From positions 1-34,821 of the forward strand of contig CANNIZ010000049.1 in assembly GCA_947505245.1 (NCBI GenBank): a stretch of 34,821 nt of DNA. Reading direction: 5' to 3'. This DNA is from Pseudomonadota bacterium. Its GTDB lineage: Bacteria; Myxococcota_A; UBA796; GCA-2862545. A program made the translations under genes and the position numbers. Of this stretch, positions 8,246 to 18,953 are shown in pieces. The first letter of the stretch is position 1. Each line of letters begins with the position of its first letter. The notes beneath the pieces are model-generated. The model did no database searches, had not been told where the DNA came from, and worked only from the letters and a program-made list of their open reading frames with translations.

Positions 8246-9871
8246 GTGGGATCCCACAAACAAGTCAGATTTCATGCGGACGCCCGGGAGCGCGTTCTCC
8301 GCGGCGCCACCGCGCTGGCCGACGCCGTCCGCATCACGCTTGGTCCGAAGTCCCACTGCGTGTTGATCGGCAAGAAGTGGGGAAATCCGATGGTGGTTGA
8401 CGACGGCGTCACGATCGCGAAGGAGTTCGACCTGAAGGACCCCGAGGAGAACCTCGGCGCCCGGATGCTTCGAGAAGCCGCGGTGCGCACGGGAGACGCC
8501 GTCGGCGATGGCACGTCGACGTCCACGGTCCTCGCCCACGCGATCTACGCAGACGGCGTTCGCAACGTCGTCGCCGGCGCGTCCGCGATCGACTTGAAGC
8601 GGGGACTCACGCTCGGATTGGAGGCCGCGATCGCGGCGCTCACCGCCCAGAGCAAGCCCGTGCAGACGCACACCGAGAAGGCGCAGGTCGCGACGATCTC
8701 CGCACACGGCGACACGTCGGTCGGGGAGCACGTCGCGGACGCCCTCGACAAGGTCGGCAGCGACGGCGTCGTCACCGTCGAAGAGGCGAAGGGAATGGAG
8801 ACCGAGCTCGAGGTCGTCGAGGGCATGCGGTTCGATCGCGGCTACCTGTCGCCGTACTTCGTCACCGATCAAGCGCGCATGGAGTGCATCCTCGAGCAGC
8901 CCTACATCCTGGTGCACGACAAGCGGATCGGCACATTGAAGGACCTGTTGCCGATCCTCGACAAGGTCGCGCAGGAGGGCCGGCCGCTGCTGGTCATCGC
9001 CGAAGACGTCGATGGCGAGGCTCTCGCCACCCTGGTCGTGAACAAGCTGCGCGGCGCGCTGCTCGCCGTGGCCGTGAAGTCGCCCGGCTTCGGGGACCGT
9101 CGAAAGGCCATGCTCGAGGACATCGCCGCCTTGACCGGCGCGACCGTGATCGCCGAGGAGACCGGCCGCACGCTCGAGAAGGCCTCCGAAGCCGATCTCG
9201 GCTCCGCGCGCCGCGTCGTCGTGGACAAGGAAAACACCACGATCGTGGGCGGGGGCGGCTCCCGCGAGGCGATCAAGGCCCGCGTCGCCCAGATCCGCAC
9301 GGCCATTGACGAGACGACGAGCGACTACGACCGCGAGAAGCTCACCGAGCGGCTCGCGCGCATCACCGGCGGCGTGGCGGTGATCCGCGTGGGCGCGCCG
9401 TCCGAGGCGGAGATGAAGAACCGCAAGGACGCGTACGATGACGCGATCCATGCGACGCAGGCGGCGATCGAGGAGGGCATCGTACCGGGCGGCGGCGTCG
9501 CGCTGCTCCGGTGCACGAAAGCCCTCGAGGCCGCTGCGGCCGCCAACGAAGGTGACGTCCGCACCGGCATTCGAATCCTCGCGCGCGCGCTCCAGTCCCC
9601 GATCCGCCAGATCGCGCTGAACTCCGGAGTCGACGCGGGCGTCGTGGCCGAGAAGGTGCTGTCCGCGGAGGGCGCGTGGGGCTTCGACGCGGCGAAGAGC
9701 GAGTACTGCGACCTGGTCGCTCGCGGCATCGTCGACCCGACCAAGGTGCTGCGCACCGCGCTCGCGAACGCGGTGAGCGTGTCTTCGACGCTGCTGCTGT
9801 CGGACGCGACGATGGTGGAGATCGACGACCCGAAGGACGAGCGCGGCGGGGGCGAGCCGCCGATGATGTAA
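8246..9871 (+). CDS. groL: Divergent GroEL-type (group I) chaperonin
   Basis: 60-kDa chaperonin subunit, 541 residues. ATP-site residues are kept: LGPK near 32, DDGVTIAKE with Asp 52/53, GDGTSTST with Asp 88, GGGVALLR, and the catalytic Asp near 398 in DDAIHAT. It differs from housekeeping GroEL: the start lacks the usual AAKD phrase, the GPKG region reads GPKSHCVL, and the C-terminal GGM repeats are reduced to GGGEPPMM. No groES is next to it. GTG 8246 is chosen for its GGAGG and because the protein then aligns with GroEL from its first residues. It has its own sigma-54 promoter and is followed 9 bases later by a beta-helix lipoprotein gene. A specialised paralogue is likely, with the housekeeping copy elsewhere. 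Confidence 0.95.
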   Translation: MGSHKQVRFHADARERVLRGATALADAVRITLGPKSHCVLIGKKWGNPMVVDDGVTIAKEFDLKDPEENLGARMLREAAVRTGDAVGDGTSTSTVLAHAIYADGVRNVVAGASAIDLKRGLTLGLEAAIAALTAQSKPVQTHTEKAQVATISAHGDTSVGEHVADALDKVGSDGVVTVEEAKGMETELEVVEGMRFDRGYLSPYFVTDQARMECILEQPYILVHDKRIGTLKDLLPILDKVAQEGRPLLVIAEDVDGEALATLVVNKLRGALLAVAVKSPGFGDRRKAMLEDIAALTGATVIAEETGRTLEKASEADLGSARRVVVDKENTTIVGGGGSREAIKARVAQIRTAIDETTSDYDREKLTERLARITGGVAVIRVGAPSEAEMKNRKDAYDDAIHATQAAIEEGIVPGGGVALLRCTKALEAAAAANEGDVRTGIRILARALQSPIRQIALNSGVDAGVVAEKVLSAEGAWGFDAAKSEYCDLVARGIVDPTKVLRTALANAVSVSSTLLLSDATMVEIDDPKDERGGGEPPMM

Positions 9872-9880
9872 GATCGCCCG

Positions 9881-10978
<1,098 letters not shown>

Positions 10979-10980
10979 CG

Positions 10981-11394
10981 CTAGGGCGCTGCGGTCCCGA
11001 TGAACACGGGGTCGTTCGGTTCGTTCAGCGCGTCCCATCGCCGCCAAAGCTCGACCTCTGACGGGACGCCGTCGAACTCGGCGACGTGCATCGTCACGTC
11101 GTACAGGCAGTCGCAGTCCGGCACCACGTTCGGATGCAGATCCACGGGCTGCACCAGCACGCCGAGCGCCGTCCCGTCGATGCGCGCGAAGGCCTCGACG
11201 TCCTGCTCGCACCGGAAGTGCGCCTCGCGGTACACGACCTCGACCGGCGCAGTGAAGTCGACCTCCACGCGCTCGTCGTAGTCCTCATATGGGTTCCCGG
11301 CGCACTCCTGCTGGACAAGGTCGGCGATGGGGACCGCGTCCTCCCACCCCTCCGGCAGGTCAGGTCCACACCCAAAAAACGTGGAAATGATCAC
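10981..11394 (-). CDS. Small predicted lipoprotein, unknown function
   Basis: 137 residues beginning MIISTFFGCGPDLPEG. The FFGC looks like a lipobox, but only eight residues precede the Cys and none is basic, so export is uncertain. The mature part is acidic and contains CDCLYDV and several aromatic residues. GTG 11394 overlaps the stop of the upstream kinase-like gene by GTGA, and GAGGAG lies five bases before it, so translation is coupled. It is the last gene of the acs-pdh-ACP operon. I do not recognise the family. Confidence 0.65.
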   Translation of the reverse strand: MIISTFFGCGPDLPEGWEDAVPIADLVQQECAGNPYEDYDERVEVDFTAPVEVVYREAHFRCEQDVEAFARIDGTALGVLVQPVDLHPNVVPDCDCLYDVTMHVAEFDGVPSEVELWRRWDALNEPNDPVFIGTAAP

Positions 11395-12845
11395 ATCGGC
11401 TCCTCTTCGGTGGGGAATTCACCGGTGACGGCCTGCGCTGGCAACGCGAACACGACGGTGGTTCCGCTCCCGTACCTGGAGTTGATGCGCAAGGCGCCGC
11501 CCATCTGCTCGGCGACCTCGCGCGCCACCGCGAGGCCGAGGCCCGACCCGCCGCGCGTCGAGAAATGCGGCTCGGTCACGTGCGGCAACACGTCCGCGGG
11601 GATGCCGGGTCCATCGTCGGCCACCGCGAGCTCGACACCGTCGTCGACGACCCGGGCGCTCACGGTGACCGAGCCCCCGTGTCCGACCGCGTTGTCGAAC
11701 ACCTCCGCGACCGCCTGCGCCAGCCGACCGGGGTGACCGTGCAACAGGACATCTTCGAGGCGTCCCTTCGTGACCTGCGCGCCCGAGATTCGCAGCGCGA
11801 GATCGACGACGCTGGACAGCTCGAACCCCAGCAGGTCGCGTGAACCGGCCACCAGCTCAAGGTCGTGAGCGATGCGTTCGACCCGCTCCAATCCCGCGCG
11901 CGCGTAGCCGATCGAGTCGTGGTCGGTGACCGTCTCGAGCTCGCGGAGTTGCGAGCGCACGTAGGCGAGCGGAGTCCCGAGTTGCTCGGCGATTCGGGTC
12001 GCGAAGCGACCGACGGACTCCATTCGCTCGGCCGCTGCGATCCGCCCGCGCGCTCTTCCCAAGGCGTCGATCCGCTCCCGCAAGTCCCTCACGAGCTGCG
12101 CGTTTTCGAGCGCGAGCGAGACGTGACCCGCCAGGACAGTGGCCCGCTCGGTCTCGCGCGCCGTGAACGGGTGGGGTCCAGCGGTCCGAACCAACCACAA
12201 TTCACCGTAGAGCCGGTTCCTTGCCACCAGCGGGAGGCCCAGCACCCAGCGCGACCCTACCAGGCCCCGAAACGGAGCCCGGTCGCCCGACACCTGGCCC
12301 ATCGGGAGGTTCGCCGTGTCGCACCCGCCCGCGACGATCCGCCCGGACGCGTCGGTGACCACGGCGGCCTCCGCCTGCAGGGCTTCGCGCGCGACATTCA
12401 ACACGAGGGGAACGAGGTCCTCAGCTTCGAGCGTGCCGGAGACCACCGCCGTCGCGCGGGTAAGCGCCGAGGTCTCCTGCAGGTGACGATGCTCGGCCGC
12501 CCGCCGCACCATCGCCACGAACGCCTCCCGGCTCGCGGGCTTCGCGATGAAGTCCAACGCCCCGCAGTGCATCGCCTCCACCGCCTCGCCGACGCTCGAC
12601 TCGGCGGTAACGACGATCACGGGCATCGAAGGCGCCTCGTCTCGCACATGGGCGAGCAGTCGCTGGCCCTGGCTGTCTCGGACGGCGATCCCACACACGA
12701 GGACGTCCACGACCTCGGCCTCGAGGATGGGGACCGCGGCTGCGAAGCCGTCGGCCGTCCACACGCGGAAGCCCGCGTCGATCAGCCACAGCGACTCGGC
12801 GACGCGCGTCGCCGGGTCCTGGTCGACGAGCAACACACGGTCCAT
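11391..12845 (-). CDS. Receiver-GAF-histidine-kinase-like protein lacking both phosphoacceptors
   Basis: 484 residues. Residues 1-120 form a receiver fold with the acidic pair D8/D10, T80 and K102, but the aligned phosphoacceptor Asp is missing: DVLVCGIAV has Gly 52 where Asp is expected. Residues about 125-265 resemble a GAF domain. A helical dimerisation region follows (GRFATRIAEQLGTPLAYV) in which the usual His of the H-box is Glu 287. The ATP-binding domain is intact: FDNAVGHGG (N-box), DDGPGIP (G1) and GGSGLGLA (G2). It could bind ATP and signal allosterically, but a normal His-Asp phosphorelay looks impossible. It lies 12 bases after the ACP gene with GGAGG four bases before ATG 12845. 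Confidence 0.85.
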   Translation of the reverse strand: MDRVLLVDQDPATRVAESLWLIDAGFRVWTADGFAAAVPILEAEVVDVLVCGIAVRDSQGQRLLAHVRDEAPSMPVIVVTAESSVGEAVEAMHCGALDFIAKPASREAFVAMVRRAAEHRHLQETSALTRATAVVSGTLEAEDLVPLVLNVAREALQAEAAVVTDASGRIVAGGCDTANLPMGQVSGDRAPFRGLVGSRWVLGLPLVARNRLYGELWLVRTAGPHPFTARETERATVLAGHVSLALENAQLVRDLRERIDALGRARGRIAAAERMESVGRFATRIAEQLGTPLAYVRSQLRELETVTDHDSIGYARAGLERVERIAHDLELVAGSRDLLGFELSSVVDLALRISGAQVTKGRLEDVLLHGHPGRLAQAVAEVFDNAVGHGGSVTVSARVVDDGVELAVADDGPGIPADVLPHVTEPHFSTRGGSGLGLAVAREVAEQMGGALRINSRYGSGTTVVFALPAQAVTGEFPTEEEPM

Positions 12846-12857
12846 GACTCCTCCAGT

Positions 12858-13109
12858 TCAGCGTTTGGCCAGCACGGCCTCGAGATAGGCCGTGCAGGCG
12901 CGAATGGTGAGGATCTTCGGGTAGTGGGCCTCCGGGACGTCCACGCCGAGCGCCTCGTGCAGGGCGTCGACGAATCGCAAGAAGTCCATCGAGTCGAGGT
13001 CGAGCGCGTCGCGGTACGCCTCGTCCCGATCCAGGCTGCCGGGGTCGGTCCCGGGCGCAGCCTTCGCGAGCTTCTGGATCACGACGGCCTCGATGTCTTC
13101 GCGTTTCAC
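12858..13109 (-). CDS. Acyl carrier protein
   Basis: 83-residue free-standing carrier protein. LDLDSMDFLRFV carries the Ser (residue 40) that receives phosphopantetheine; length and the four-helix pattern fit ACP. GTG 13109 is chosen because it overlaps the stop of the E2 gene by GTGA; the longer open frame upstream is a shadow of E2. Placement after E1/E2 genes suggests that the acyl group made by the dehydrogenase, or the product of the synthetase at the head of the operon, may be passed to this carrier. That is inference. Housekeeping AcpP is unlikely because no fab genes are nearby. Confidence 0.88.
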   Translation of the reverse strand: MKREDIEAVVIQKLAKAAPGTDPGSLDRDEAYRDALDLDSMDFLRFVDALHEALGVDVPEAHYPKILTIRACTAYLEAVLAKR

Positions 13110-14209
13110 GGCTTCTCCGGATCTTCGAGGAACGCCACCACCGACGCGAGGAAGCGGCCGGCGCGGTGCCCGTCGGTCACGCGGTGGTCGGCGGCGAGCG
13201 AGATCGTCACCACGGGCCGCGGGACGACCACACCGGCGACGACCCACGGCCGATCGACGACCTTTCCGAACCCGACGATCGCGACCTGCGGCGGCACGAT
13301 CACCGGGACGTTCACCTCCACGCCGCGGTCGCCGAGGCTCGTGACCGTAATCGTCGCCTCGCCCATCTCGGTCGCGGTGAGCTTCAGCCCGCGCGCGCGG
13401 TCGACCAGATCGGCCATCGCGCGCATCACGCCGTCCACGTCGAGCGTGTCGGTGTCGTGGATCGCGGGCGCGACGAGGCCACCCCCGCGAAGGGCCACCG
13501 CGACGCCGACGTGGACGTATGGCAGCGGAGGCGCGGACTCACCCGTCCAGTGCGCGTTCAACTCGGGGACGGCGCGCGCAGCACGCGCGACCGCGCGCAC
13601 GAACAACGCGCCCGGCAGGACGCGATCGGTGACGCTCCGGGCTTCATTGCGAGCGGACAGCCACGTGAGCGCAGGTCCGAGATCGACGGTGTGCGCGAGG
13701 TAGAAGTGTGGGATCTCCCGTTTGCTGCGGGTCATCGCGGCGGCGATCGCCTGGCGCATGCGGTCGGGCCTGGGCGTGCTGGTGACCTCGGCGGCTGCGC
13801 GGTCGACATCGGCGCGCACGATCACGCCGCCGTCGCCGGTGCCGTGCACCTTGGTGACGTCCACACCCAGCGCCTTCGCGACCGTGCGCGCGAGGGGCGT
13901 CGCGTGAACGCGGGCCGCTGCGGGCGGAGGTGCCTGCACCGGGGAAGGCGCCGACGGCACGGCCGCGATCGAGCCCGCGGACGCGATCGACGCGAGCGGC
14001 GTGCCGACCGGGACCTTCGCGTTCACCGCGACGAGAAGGGTCTCGACGACGCCCTCGTCGAACACCTCGACCTCGATCACGCCTTTGTCGGTCTCGACCT
14101 CGGCGATGATGTCCCCGCGATGCACGACGTCGCCGGGCTGCTTGCGCCACGCGACGAGCGTGCCCGCCGCCATGTCGGCGCCGAGCGAGGGCATCCTAAA
14201 TTCGCCCAT
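13106..14209 (-). CDS. pdhC: 2-oxo acid dehydrogenase E2, dihydrolipoamide acyltransferase
   Basis: 367-residue E2 core. Residues 1-78 are a single lipoyl domain with the lipoylated Lys at 42 in ETDKG. An Ala/Pro-rich linker runs to about 100, and residues 103-140 are the peripheral-subunit-binding domain ([15 protein letters not shown]). The rest is the catalytic domain with [13 protein letters not shown] and the active-site DHRVTDG (His 342, Asp 346). It transfers an acyl group from lipoamide to CoA, or possibly here to the pantetheine arm of the coupled ACP. ATG 14209 overlaps the E1beta end by 14 bases. With one lipoyl domain it is shorter than many PDH E2s. Confidence 0.93.
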   Translation of the reverse strand: MGEFRMPSLGADMAAGTLVAWRKQPGDVVHRGDIIAEVETDKGVIEVEVFDEGVVETLLVAVNAKVPVGTPLASIASAGSIAAVPSAPSPVQAPPPAAARVHATPLARTVAKALGVDVTKVHGTGDGGVIVRADVDRAAAEVTSTPRPDRMRQAIAAAMTRSKREIPHFYLAHTVDLGPALTWLSARNEARSVTDRVLPGALFVRAVARAARAVPELNAHWTGESAPPLPYVHVGVAVALRGGGLVAPAIHDTDTLDVDGVMRAMADLVDRARGLKLTATEMGEATITVTSLGDRGVEVNVPVIVPPQVAIVGFGKVVDRPWVVAGVVVPRPVVTISLAADHRVTDGHRAGRFLASVVAFLEDPEKP

Positions 14210-15179
14210 GGAGCACCCCCTTCACCGCGTCCACGATGCGCGCGGGGCTCGGAAGCGCGGCGTCCTCGAGGTGCTTCGCGTACGGCACCGGGACCTCGAC
14301 GCTGCACACGCGCGCGACCGGCGCGTCGAGCTCGTAGAACGCCCGCTCGACAAGGGTCGCGCACACCTCCGCGGCGAGGCCACCGGTCTTCCAGCTCTCG
14401 TCCACGAGCACGGCGCGATGGGTGCGCGTGACGGTCGCGACGATCGCGTCGACATCGAGGGGGCGCAAGCACCGCAGATCGAGCACCTCGACCTCGATGC
14501 CCTCCTTGGCGAGCAGTTCGGCCGCAACGAGCGACTTCGACAGCGAGCCTCCGTGCGTGATGATCGACGCGTCGCGACCCGGGCGGCGCACGATCGCGTG
14601 CCACGGCGACACGGGCGGCGCGTCTTCGTCGAGGTCGCCTTCGGTGGGGTACAGCACCTGATTCTCGACGATCACGACCGGATCGGGATCGTCGAACGCG
14701 GCGAGCACCATGTCGCGCGCGTCTTGAACCGTCGCGGGCGCGAGGACGCGCAGGCCGGGGACATGCGCGAACCAGTTCTCCAGGCTGTGGCTGTGCTGCG
14801 CTCCAAGCTGACGTCCGGCGCCCGTGGCCATGCGCACCACGAGCGGCACGCTGACCTGGCCCGCGGTCATGTGACGGAGCGTCGCTGCGTTGTTCACGAG
14901 CTGATCGAGCGCCAGGAGCGCGAAGTTCACCGTCATGATCTCGACGATCGGGCGCAGGCCGCCCATCGCCGCGCCGATAGCCGCACCGACGAAGCCGTTC
15001 TCCGCGAGCGGCGCGTCACGCACCCGCTCGGGACCAAACTCCTCGAGCAGACCCGCGGAGCACGCGTACGCGCCCCCGTAGCGGCCAACGTCTTCGCCGA
15101 GCAGGAACACGCGAGGGTCGCGCCGAAGCGCGTCGCGGAGCGCGGTTCGAACCCCTTCGCGGTAGGTCGCGCGCCTCAT
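14196..15179 (-). CDS. pdhB: Pyruvate dehydrogenase-type E1 beta subunit
   Basis: 327 residues, the standard length for the beta subunit of heterotetrameric 2-oxo acid dehydrogenases. Typical segments are [41 protein letters not shown] with the active-site His region, and [10 protein letters not shown] in the C-terminal transketolase domain. It forms the E1 decarboxylase with the alpha subunit encoded just upstream, overlapping by ATGA at 15176-15179. Pyruvate is the likely substrate, but branched-chain or acetoin relatives cannot be excluded by eye. Confidence 0.93.
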   Translation of the reverse strand: MRRATYREGVRTALRDALRRDPRVFLLGEDVGRYGGAYACSAGLLEEFGPERVRDAPLAENGFVGAAIGAAMGGLRPIVEIMTVNFALLALDQLVNNAATLRHMTAGQVSVPLVVRMATGAGRQLGAQHSHSLENWFAHVPGLRVLAPATVQDARDMVLAAFDDPDPVVIVENQVLYPTEGDLDEDAPPVSPWHAIVRRPGRDASIITHGGSLSKSLVAAELLAKEGIEVEVLDLRCLRPLDVDAIVATVTRTHRAVLVDESWKTGGLAAEVCATLVERAFYELDAPVARVCSVEVPVPYAKHLEDAALPSPARIVDAVKGVLHGRI

Positions 15180-16153
15180 GGCGCACCTCGCGCCGACACG
15201 TCGTGCGTGTACACGTCCTTCGTCAGATCCTCGATGGGTTCGAGGCCACCCTGCTCGGCGAACGCGACCGCCGCGTCCACCTCGGCCATCGCCGCCGCGT
15301 CGATCGCGTCGAGGTCGGCGCGCGCCGCGAGGCCTTCCGCGAGCAGGTATTCGGCGTACAGCGCGAGCGGATCACGCGCCTTCCATCGCGCGATCTCGGT
15401 CTTGTCCCTGTACTTGTCCGCGTCGTACATCGAATGCGCGCGAAAGCGGTAGGTCATGAATTCGAGGAAGCGCGGCCCGTCGCCGCGGCGGATCGCCTCC
15501 AACGCTCGCGTCGCCGCCTGCTCGACCGCGACCACGTCCATCCCGTCCACCCGCTCCGCGACGATGCCGTGCGCGCGCGGCTCGTGCGTCAGCTCCGTGT
15601 CGGCCGCGTGGGCCGACAACGCCGTCCCCATCGCGTACTGATTGTTCTCGCACACGAACAATACCGGGAGCTTCCACAGCGACGCGAGGTTGAGCGCCTC
15701 GTGGTACGCGCCCTCCTCGGTGGCCCCGTCCCCGAAGAAGCAGGCAGTCACCCCCGCCCGGCCGAGCGTCTTGTCGGCGAGCGCGAGCCCGACCGCGATC
15801 GGCAGCCCTCCTCCCACGATCGCGAACCCTCCCCAGAACCGCCGGCTCACGTCCGCGATGTGCATCGAGCCGCCGCGACCGCGCGCGCAGCCGTTGCTCC
15901 GACCGAACATCTCGGCCATGAGCGCGCCCGCATCGACGCCGCGCGCGAGGGCGTGGCCGTGCTCGCGGTAGGTCGCTACGATCTGGTCGTCGTCGGTGAG
16001 CGCCCCCATGACGCCCACACCGACGGCCTCCTCTCCGATGTACAGGTGGAGAAAGCCCCGAATCTTGGTCTGGCTGTACAGCTCGGCGCAGCGCTCCTCG
16101 AAGCGCCGAATGCGCACCATCTGCCGCATGCGCTCAAGCGGTTCGGGCGTCAT
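15176..16153 (-). CDS. pdhA: Pyruvate dehydrogenase-type E1 alpha subunit
   Basis: 325 residues. The thiamine-diphosphate motif is complete: [17 protein letters not shown] near residue 138, ending in CENNQYAM near 168. [15 protein letters not shown] and the phosphorylation-loop-like [15 protein letters not shown] are typical of PdhA. ATG 16153 overlaps the stop of the acetyl-CoA synthetase gene by ATGA. No E3 (lipoamide dehydrogenase) gene is in the operon, so E3 would be shared from elsewhere. Confidence 0.94.
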   Translation of the reverse strand: MTPEPLERMRQMVRIRRFEERCAELYSQTKIRGFLHLYIGEEAVGVGVMGALTDDDQIVATYREHGHALARGVDAGALMAEMFGRSNGCARGRGGSMHIADVSRRFWGGFAIVGGGLPIAVGLALADKTLGRAGVTACFFGDGATEEGAYHEALNLASLWKLPVLFVCENNQYAMGTALSAHAADTELTHEPRAHGIVAERVDGMDVVAVEQAATRALEAIRRGDGPRFLEFMTYRFRAHSMYDADKYRDKTEIARWKARDPLALYAEYLLAEGLAARADLDAIDAAAMAEVDAAVAFAEQGGLEPIEDLTKDVYTHDVSARGAP

Positions 16154-17880
16154 TTCGACGACTCGAGCGTCGAGAGGTCACCCTCGGGCAATCCGAGCTC
16201 CCGCGCGCGCAGCAGCCTCCGCAGCACCTTTCCGCTCCGCGTGCGCGGCAACGACGGGACGATGCTGAGCTCCTTGGGCGCCACCGCCGTGCCGAGGCGC
16301 TTGCGCGCCCACCCCAACAATTCGTCGACGAGCTCGGTCGAGGACTTGCACCCGGGCTTGAGCGCCACGAACGCCTTCACGATGTTTCCCGCGACCGCGT
16401 CGGGTTTGCCGATCACGCCGGCCTCAGCGACGACCGGGTGCTCGAGCAGGGCGCTCTCGACCTCGAACGGACCGATCAGGTGCCCGGCGCTCTTGATCAC
16501 GTCGTCCGCGCGCCCGACAAACCAGAAGTACCCGTCAGCGTCGCGCTTCGCGAGATCACCGGTGAGGTACCAACCGCCCACGAAGCACTTCTCGTAGCGC
16601 TCCGGCTCGTTCCAGTAGCCGACGAACATCGATGGCCAACCTTTCTTTATGGCGAGCTCGCCCTCGGCGTCCGGCGCGTCGATCACCTCGACACCCTTCG
16701 CCGTGCGGCGGACGATCGCCGCTTCCACGCCCGGGAGCGCCTTCCCCATCGACCCCGGACGGATCTCCATCGCGGCCGTGTTCGCGATCAGGATGCCGCC
16801 CGTTTCGGTCTGCCACCAGTTGTCGTGAAACGGCCGTCCGAAGGCCTGCTCGCTCCACACGACCGCGTCGGGGTTCAGAGGCTCGCCGACGCTCGCGAGG
16901 AACCGCAGCGACGAGAGGTCCCGCTTCTTGGCGGCTTCCATCCCCGCCTTGATCAACATGCGAATCGCCGTCGGCGCCGTGTACCAGACGCTCACCCGCT
17001 CACGCGACAGGATCTCGTACCAACGATCGCCGTCGAAGTCGCTTTCGTCCACGATCATGGTCAAACCGCAAACCAGCGGCGCGATGATGCCGTACGACGT
17101 GCCCGTGACCCAGCCGGGATCTGCCGTACACCAGAACACGTCGTCCGCGTGAAGATCGAGCGCGTAGCGGCCGGTGAGGTGGTGCATGAGCACGGCCTCG
17201 TGCACGTGCAAGGCACCTTTCGGCGTGCCTGTCGTTCCGCTCGTGAAGTGAAGCAGCGCTGGCGTGTTCGCGGGGGTGGGGCCGATGGCGTACGTGCCCG
17301 CGTGCATGTCCATGGCGGCCGCCCAACTCTCGTCCACGAGCACCACGTCGCGCAACGATTCGAGCTGCGCGCGCACCGGACGGACCTTGCGGTCGTACAG
17401 CGCGGGGGTCGTGACCAGCACGCGGCCTCCACCGATACGGATGCGCGAGGCGATCGGATCAGGCCCGAAGGCCGAGAACATCGGACAGAACACGGACCGA
17501 TGCGCCAGCGTCCCGAGGGCGGCCACATACAGCTCCGGCACCCGCGGGAGCAGCGCGTACACGCGCTCCCCTTCGCCAACGCCCATCGCGTTCAGCGCGT
17601 TCGCGAACTTCGCGACCCGCACGGCGAGGTCCGCGTAGGTGATGTCGAGCCGCTCGCCGTGCCGTCCGAGCCACCGGACGGCGACCTTCTTGCCTTGCGT
17701 GCGCGCATGCCGAAACACGGCCTCGTGCGCGATGTTCCAACCCCCACCGGGGAGGCCGTCCAGGCCTTCGCGCGCCCGCGCCCAGGTGAACCGACGCCGC
17801 GCCGCGTCGTCATCGAGCAGGTTCGGAGCCACTTCGTTTGGACGCCTGGTCGTGACGATCCGTGGCCAGCGCTCTTCCAT
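16150..17880 (-). CDS. acsA: Acetyl-CoA synthetase (AMP-forming, AcsA type)
   Basis: 576 residues, the size of the short AcsA group. ANL-superfamily motifs: [11 protein letters not shown] near 212, [46 protein letters not shown], and [11 protein letters not shown] with the catalytic and acetylation-prone Lys near 547. It activates acetate, or a similar short acid, to acyl-CoA through acyl-AMP. ATG 17880 is chosen because AGAGG lies six bases upstream and a sigma-54 promoter lies just before that; the longer open frame is antisense to the oxygenase gene. It heads a seven-gene operon with pyruvate dehydrogenase and an ACP. Confidence 0.92.
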   Translation of the reverse strand: MEERWPRIVTTRRPNEVAPNLLDDDAARRRFTWARAREGLDGLPGGGWNIAHEAVFRHARTQGKKVAVRWLGRHGERLDITYADLAVRVAKFANALNAMGVGEGERVYALLPRVPELYVAALGTLAHRSVFCPMFSAFGPDPIASRIRIGGGRVLVTTPALYDRKVRPVRAQLESLRDVVLVDESWAAAMDMHAGTYAIGPTPANTPALLHFTSGTTGTPKGALHVHEAVLMHHLTGRYALDLHADDVFWCTADPGWVTGTSYGIIAPLVCGLTMIVDESDFDGDRWYEILSRERVSVWYTAPTAIRMLIKAGMEAAKKRDLSSLRFLASVGEPLNPDAVVWSEQAFGRPFHDNWWQTETGGILIANTAAMEIRPGSMGKALPGVEAAIVRRTAKGVEVIDAPDAEGELAIKKGWPSMFVGYWNEPERYEKCFVGGWYLTGDLAKRDADGYFWFVGRADDVIKSAGHLIGPFEVESALLEHPVVAEAGVIGKPDAVAGNIVKAFVALKPGCKSSTELVDELLGWARKRLGTAVAPKELSIVPSLPRTRSGKVLRRLLRARELGLPEGDLSTLESSK

Positions 17881-17901
17881 GCAGACCTCTTGCAAACCCG
17901 A

Positions 17902-17917
17902 TGCAAGGCGTATGCCA
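17902..17917 (-). promoter_or_regulatory. Sigma-54 promoter of the acs-pdh-ACP operon
   Basis: The minus strand reads TGGCATACGCCTTGCA, 15 of 16 positions of the -24/-12 consensus (T replaces C at position 6). Predicted initiation is near 17891, just ahead of the AGAGG at 17890-17886, giving a very short leader of about 11 bases before ATG 17880. The site sits inside the 143-base gap between the oxygenase gene end and the synthetase start. Confidence 0.78.
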
Positions 17918-18023
17918 CATTGAAGGCCCTGAAGATCCCGTTTCCACCGCACCGAGCGAGGCGCCGTGCGCACCCACCCACGGCGATCTGTGCGACTTGC
18001 CACAGCCCCGGGGGAAGAAACGT

Positions 18024-18953
18024 TTAGGCGACGCCGATTTCCCGGAGGCGACGGAGGAGGAACTCCTTCGCGGTCACGGGCGAGCCGTAGCCGGCCTTCA
18101 TCGGCGTGATCACGTGGTCCGGGTGCGGGTGCAGGAAGAACGGCATCGACAGCCGCCCTCCATCTGCGCCCTCGGGGTTCACCACGCGGTGCGTCGTCGA
18201 AGGCAGCCGCCCCGCCGTGAGCAGCTGCATCATGTCGCCGGTGTCGCACACCATCACGTCGGGAGGCGTCATCACGGGGATCCACTTCCCTTCGCGCGTC
18301 ATCAGCTCGAGGCCCGGCTGGGTGGACGCTGGCAACACCGTCATCAGGTTGATGTCTTCGTGCTGCGCGGCGCGGATGGCGCCGGCCGGCGCCGGTCCAC
18401 CGAGGTCTGGATAGTTGATCACGCGCAGCACGCTGTTGCCGTCCTGCACCATGCTCCGGAAGAACGGCGGCTGCTTGCCAAGGTACTCGCCGACCGCGTC
18501 GAGCAGACGCAGCGCGAAGTCTTCGAGCGCGTAGAACAGCCGAAGGAACGAGGGCTCGAACCCAGGCACCTCGACGGGGAACTGGTTCACCGGGATCTCG
18601 TTGCGCAACGCGAGCGGATGATCGGGCGGCAGCTTGCGACCGACGTGCCAGAACTCCTTCAGGTCCGGCGCCGACTGGTCCTTCGCGTGCTCCACCCCGA
18701 AGCTCGTGTACCCGCGCTGCCGCCCGTTCTCGGGGATCTCGTACCGACGCTTCGCCGCGTCAGGGAGCGCGAACGTGGTGCGCGCGAGCGCGTAGGCGGA
18801 AGCGAGGAGCGCGGGATCGACGCCGTGACCGACGACGGACACGAAACCGAACCGCTCGAGGCCTTCTCCGAGCACACGCACGAACGCGTCGTGGCGGGCC
18901 GGCTCGCCGGAGGTGTAGTCGCGCAGGTCGACGCACGGGATCTGGTCGCTCAT
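18024..18953 (-). CDS. 2-oxoglutarate/Fe(II)-dependent oxygenase, isopenicillin-N-synthase-like
   Basis: 309 residues of the IPNS-like double-stranded beta-helix family. The N-terminal domain (about 1-120, [20 protein letters not shown]) is the non-haem dioxygenase N-domain. The catalytic core has the iron triad His-x-Asp in [11 protein letters not shown] and the distal His in STTHRVVNP, followed by RLSMPFF whose Arg and Ser bind 2-oxoglutarate. Start ATG 18953 overlaps the stop of the glycosidase-like gene by ATGA. Substrate is not deducible; family members act on amino acids, peptides, hormones and secondary metabolites. Confidence 0.92.
   Translation of the reverse strand: MSDQIPCVDLRDYTSGEPARHDAFVRVLGEGLERFGFVSVVGHGVDPALLASAYALARTTFALPDAAKRRYEIPENGRQRGYTSFGVEHAKDQSAPDLKEFWHVGRKLPPDHPLALRNEIPVNQFPVEVPGFEPSFLRLFYALEDFALRLLDAVGEYLGKQPPFFRSMVQDGNSVLRVINYPDLGGPAPAGAIRAAQHEDINLMTVLPASTQPGLELMTREGKWIPVMTPPDVMVCDTGDMMQLLTAGRLPSTTHRVVNPEGADGGRLSMPFFLHPHPDHVITPMKAGYGSPVTAKEFLLRRLREIGVA

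Noticed and set aside
11865..13703. 612-residue plus-strand frame across the kinase-like, ACP and E2 genes
   Set aside because: Spans three real genes and their junctions on the other strand and has shadow-like composition.
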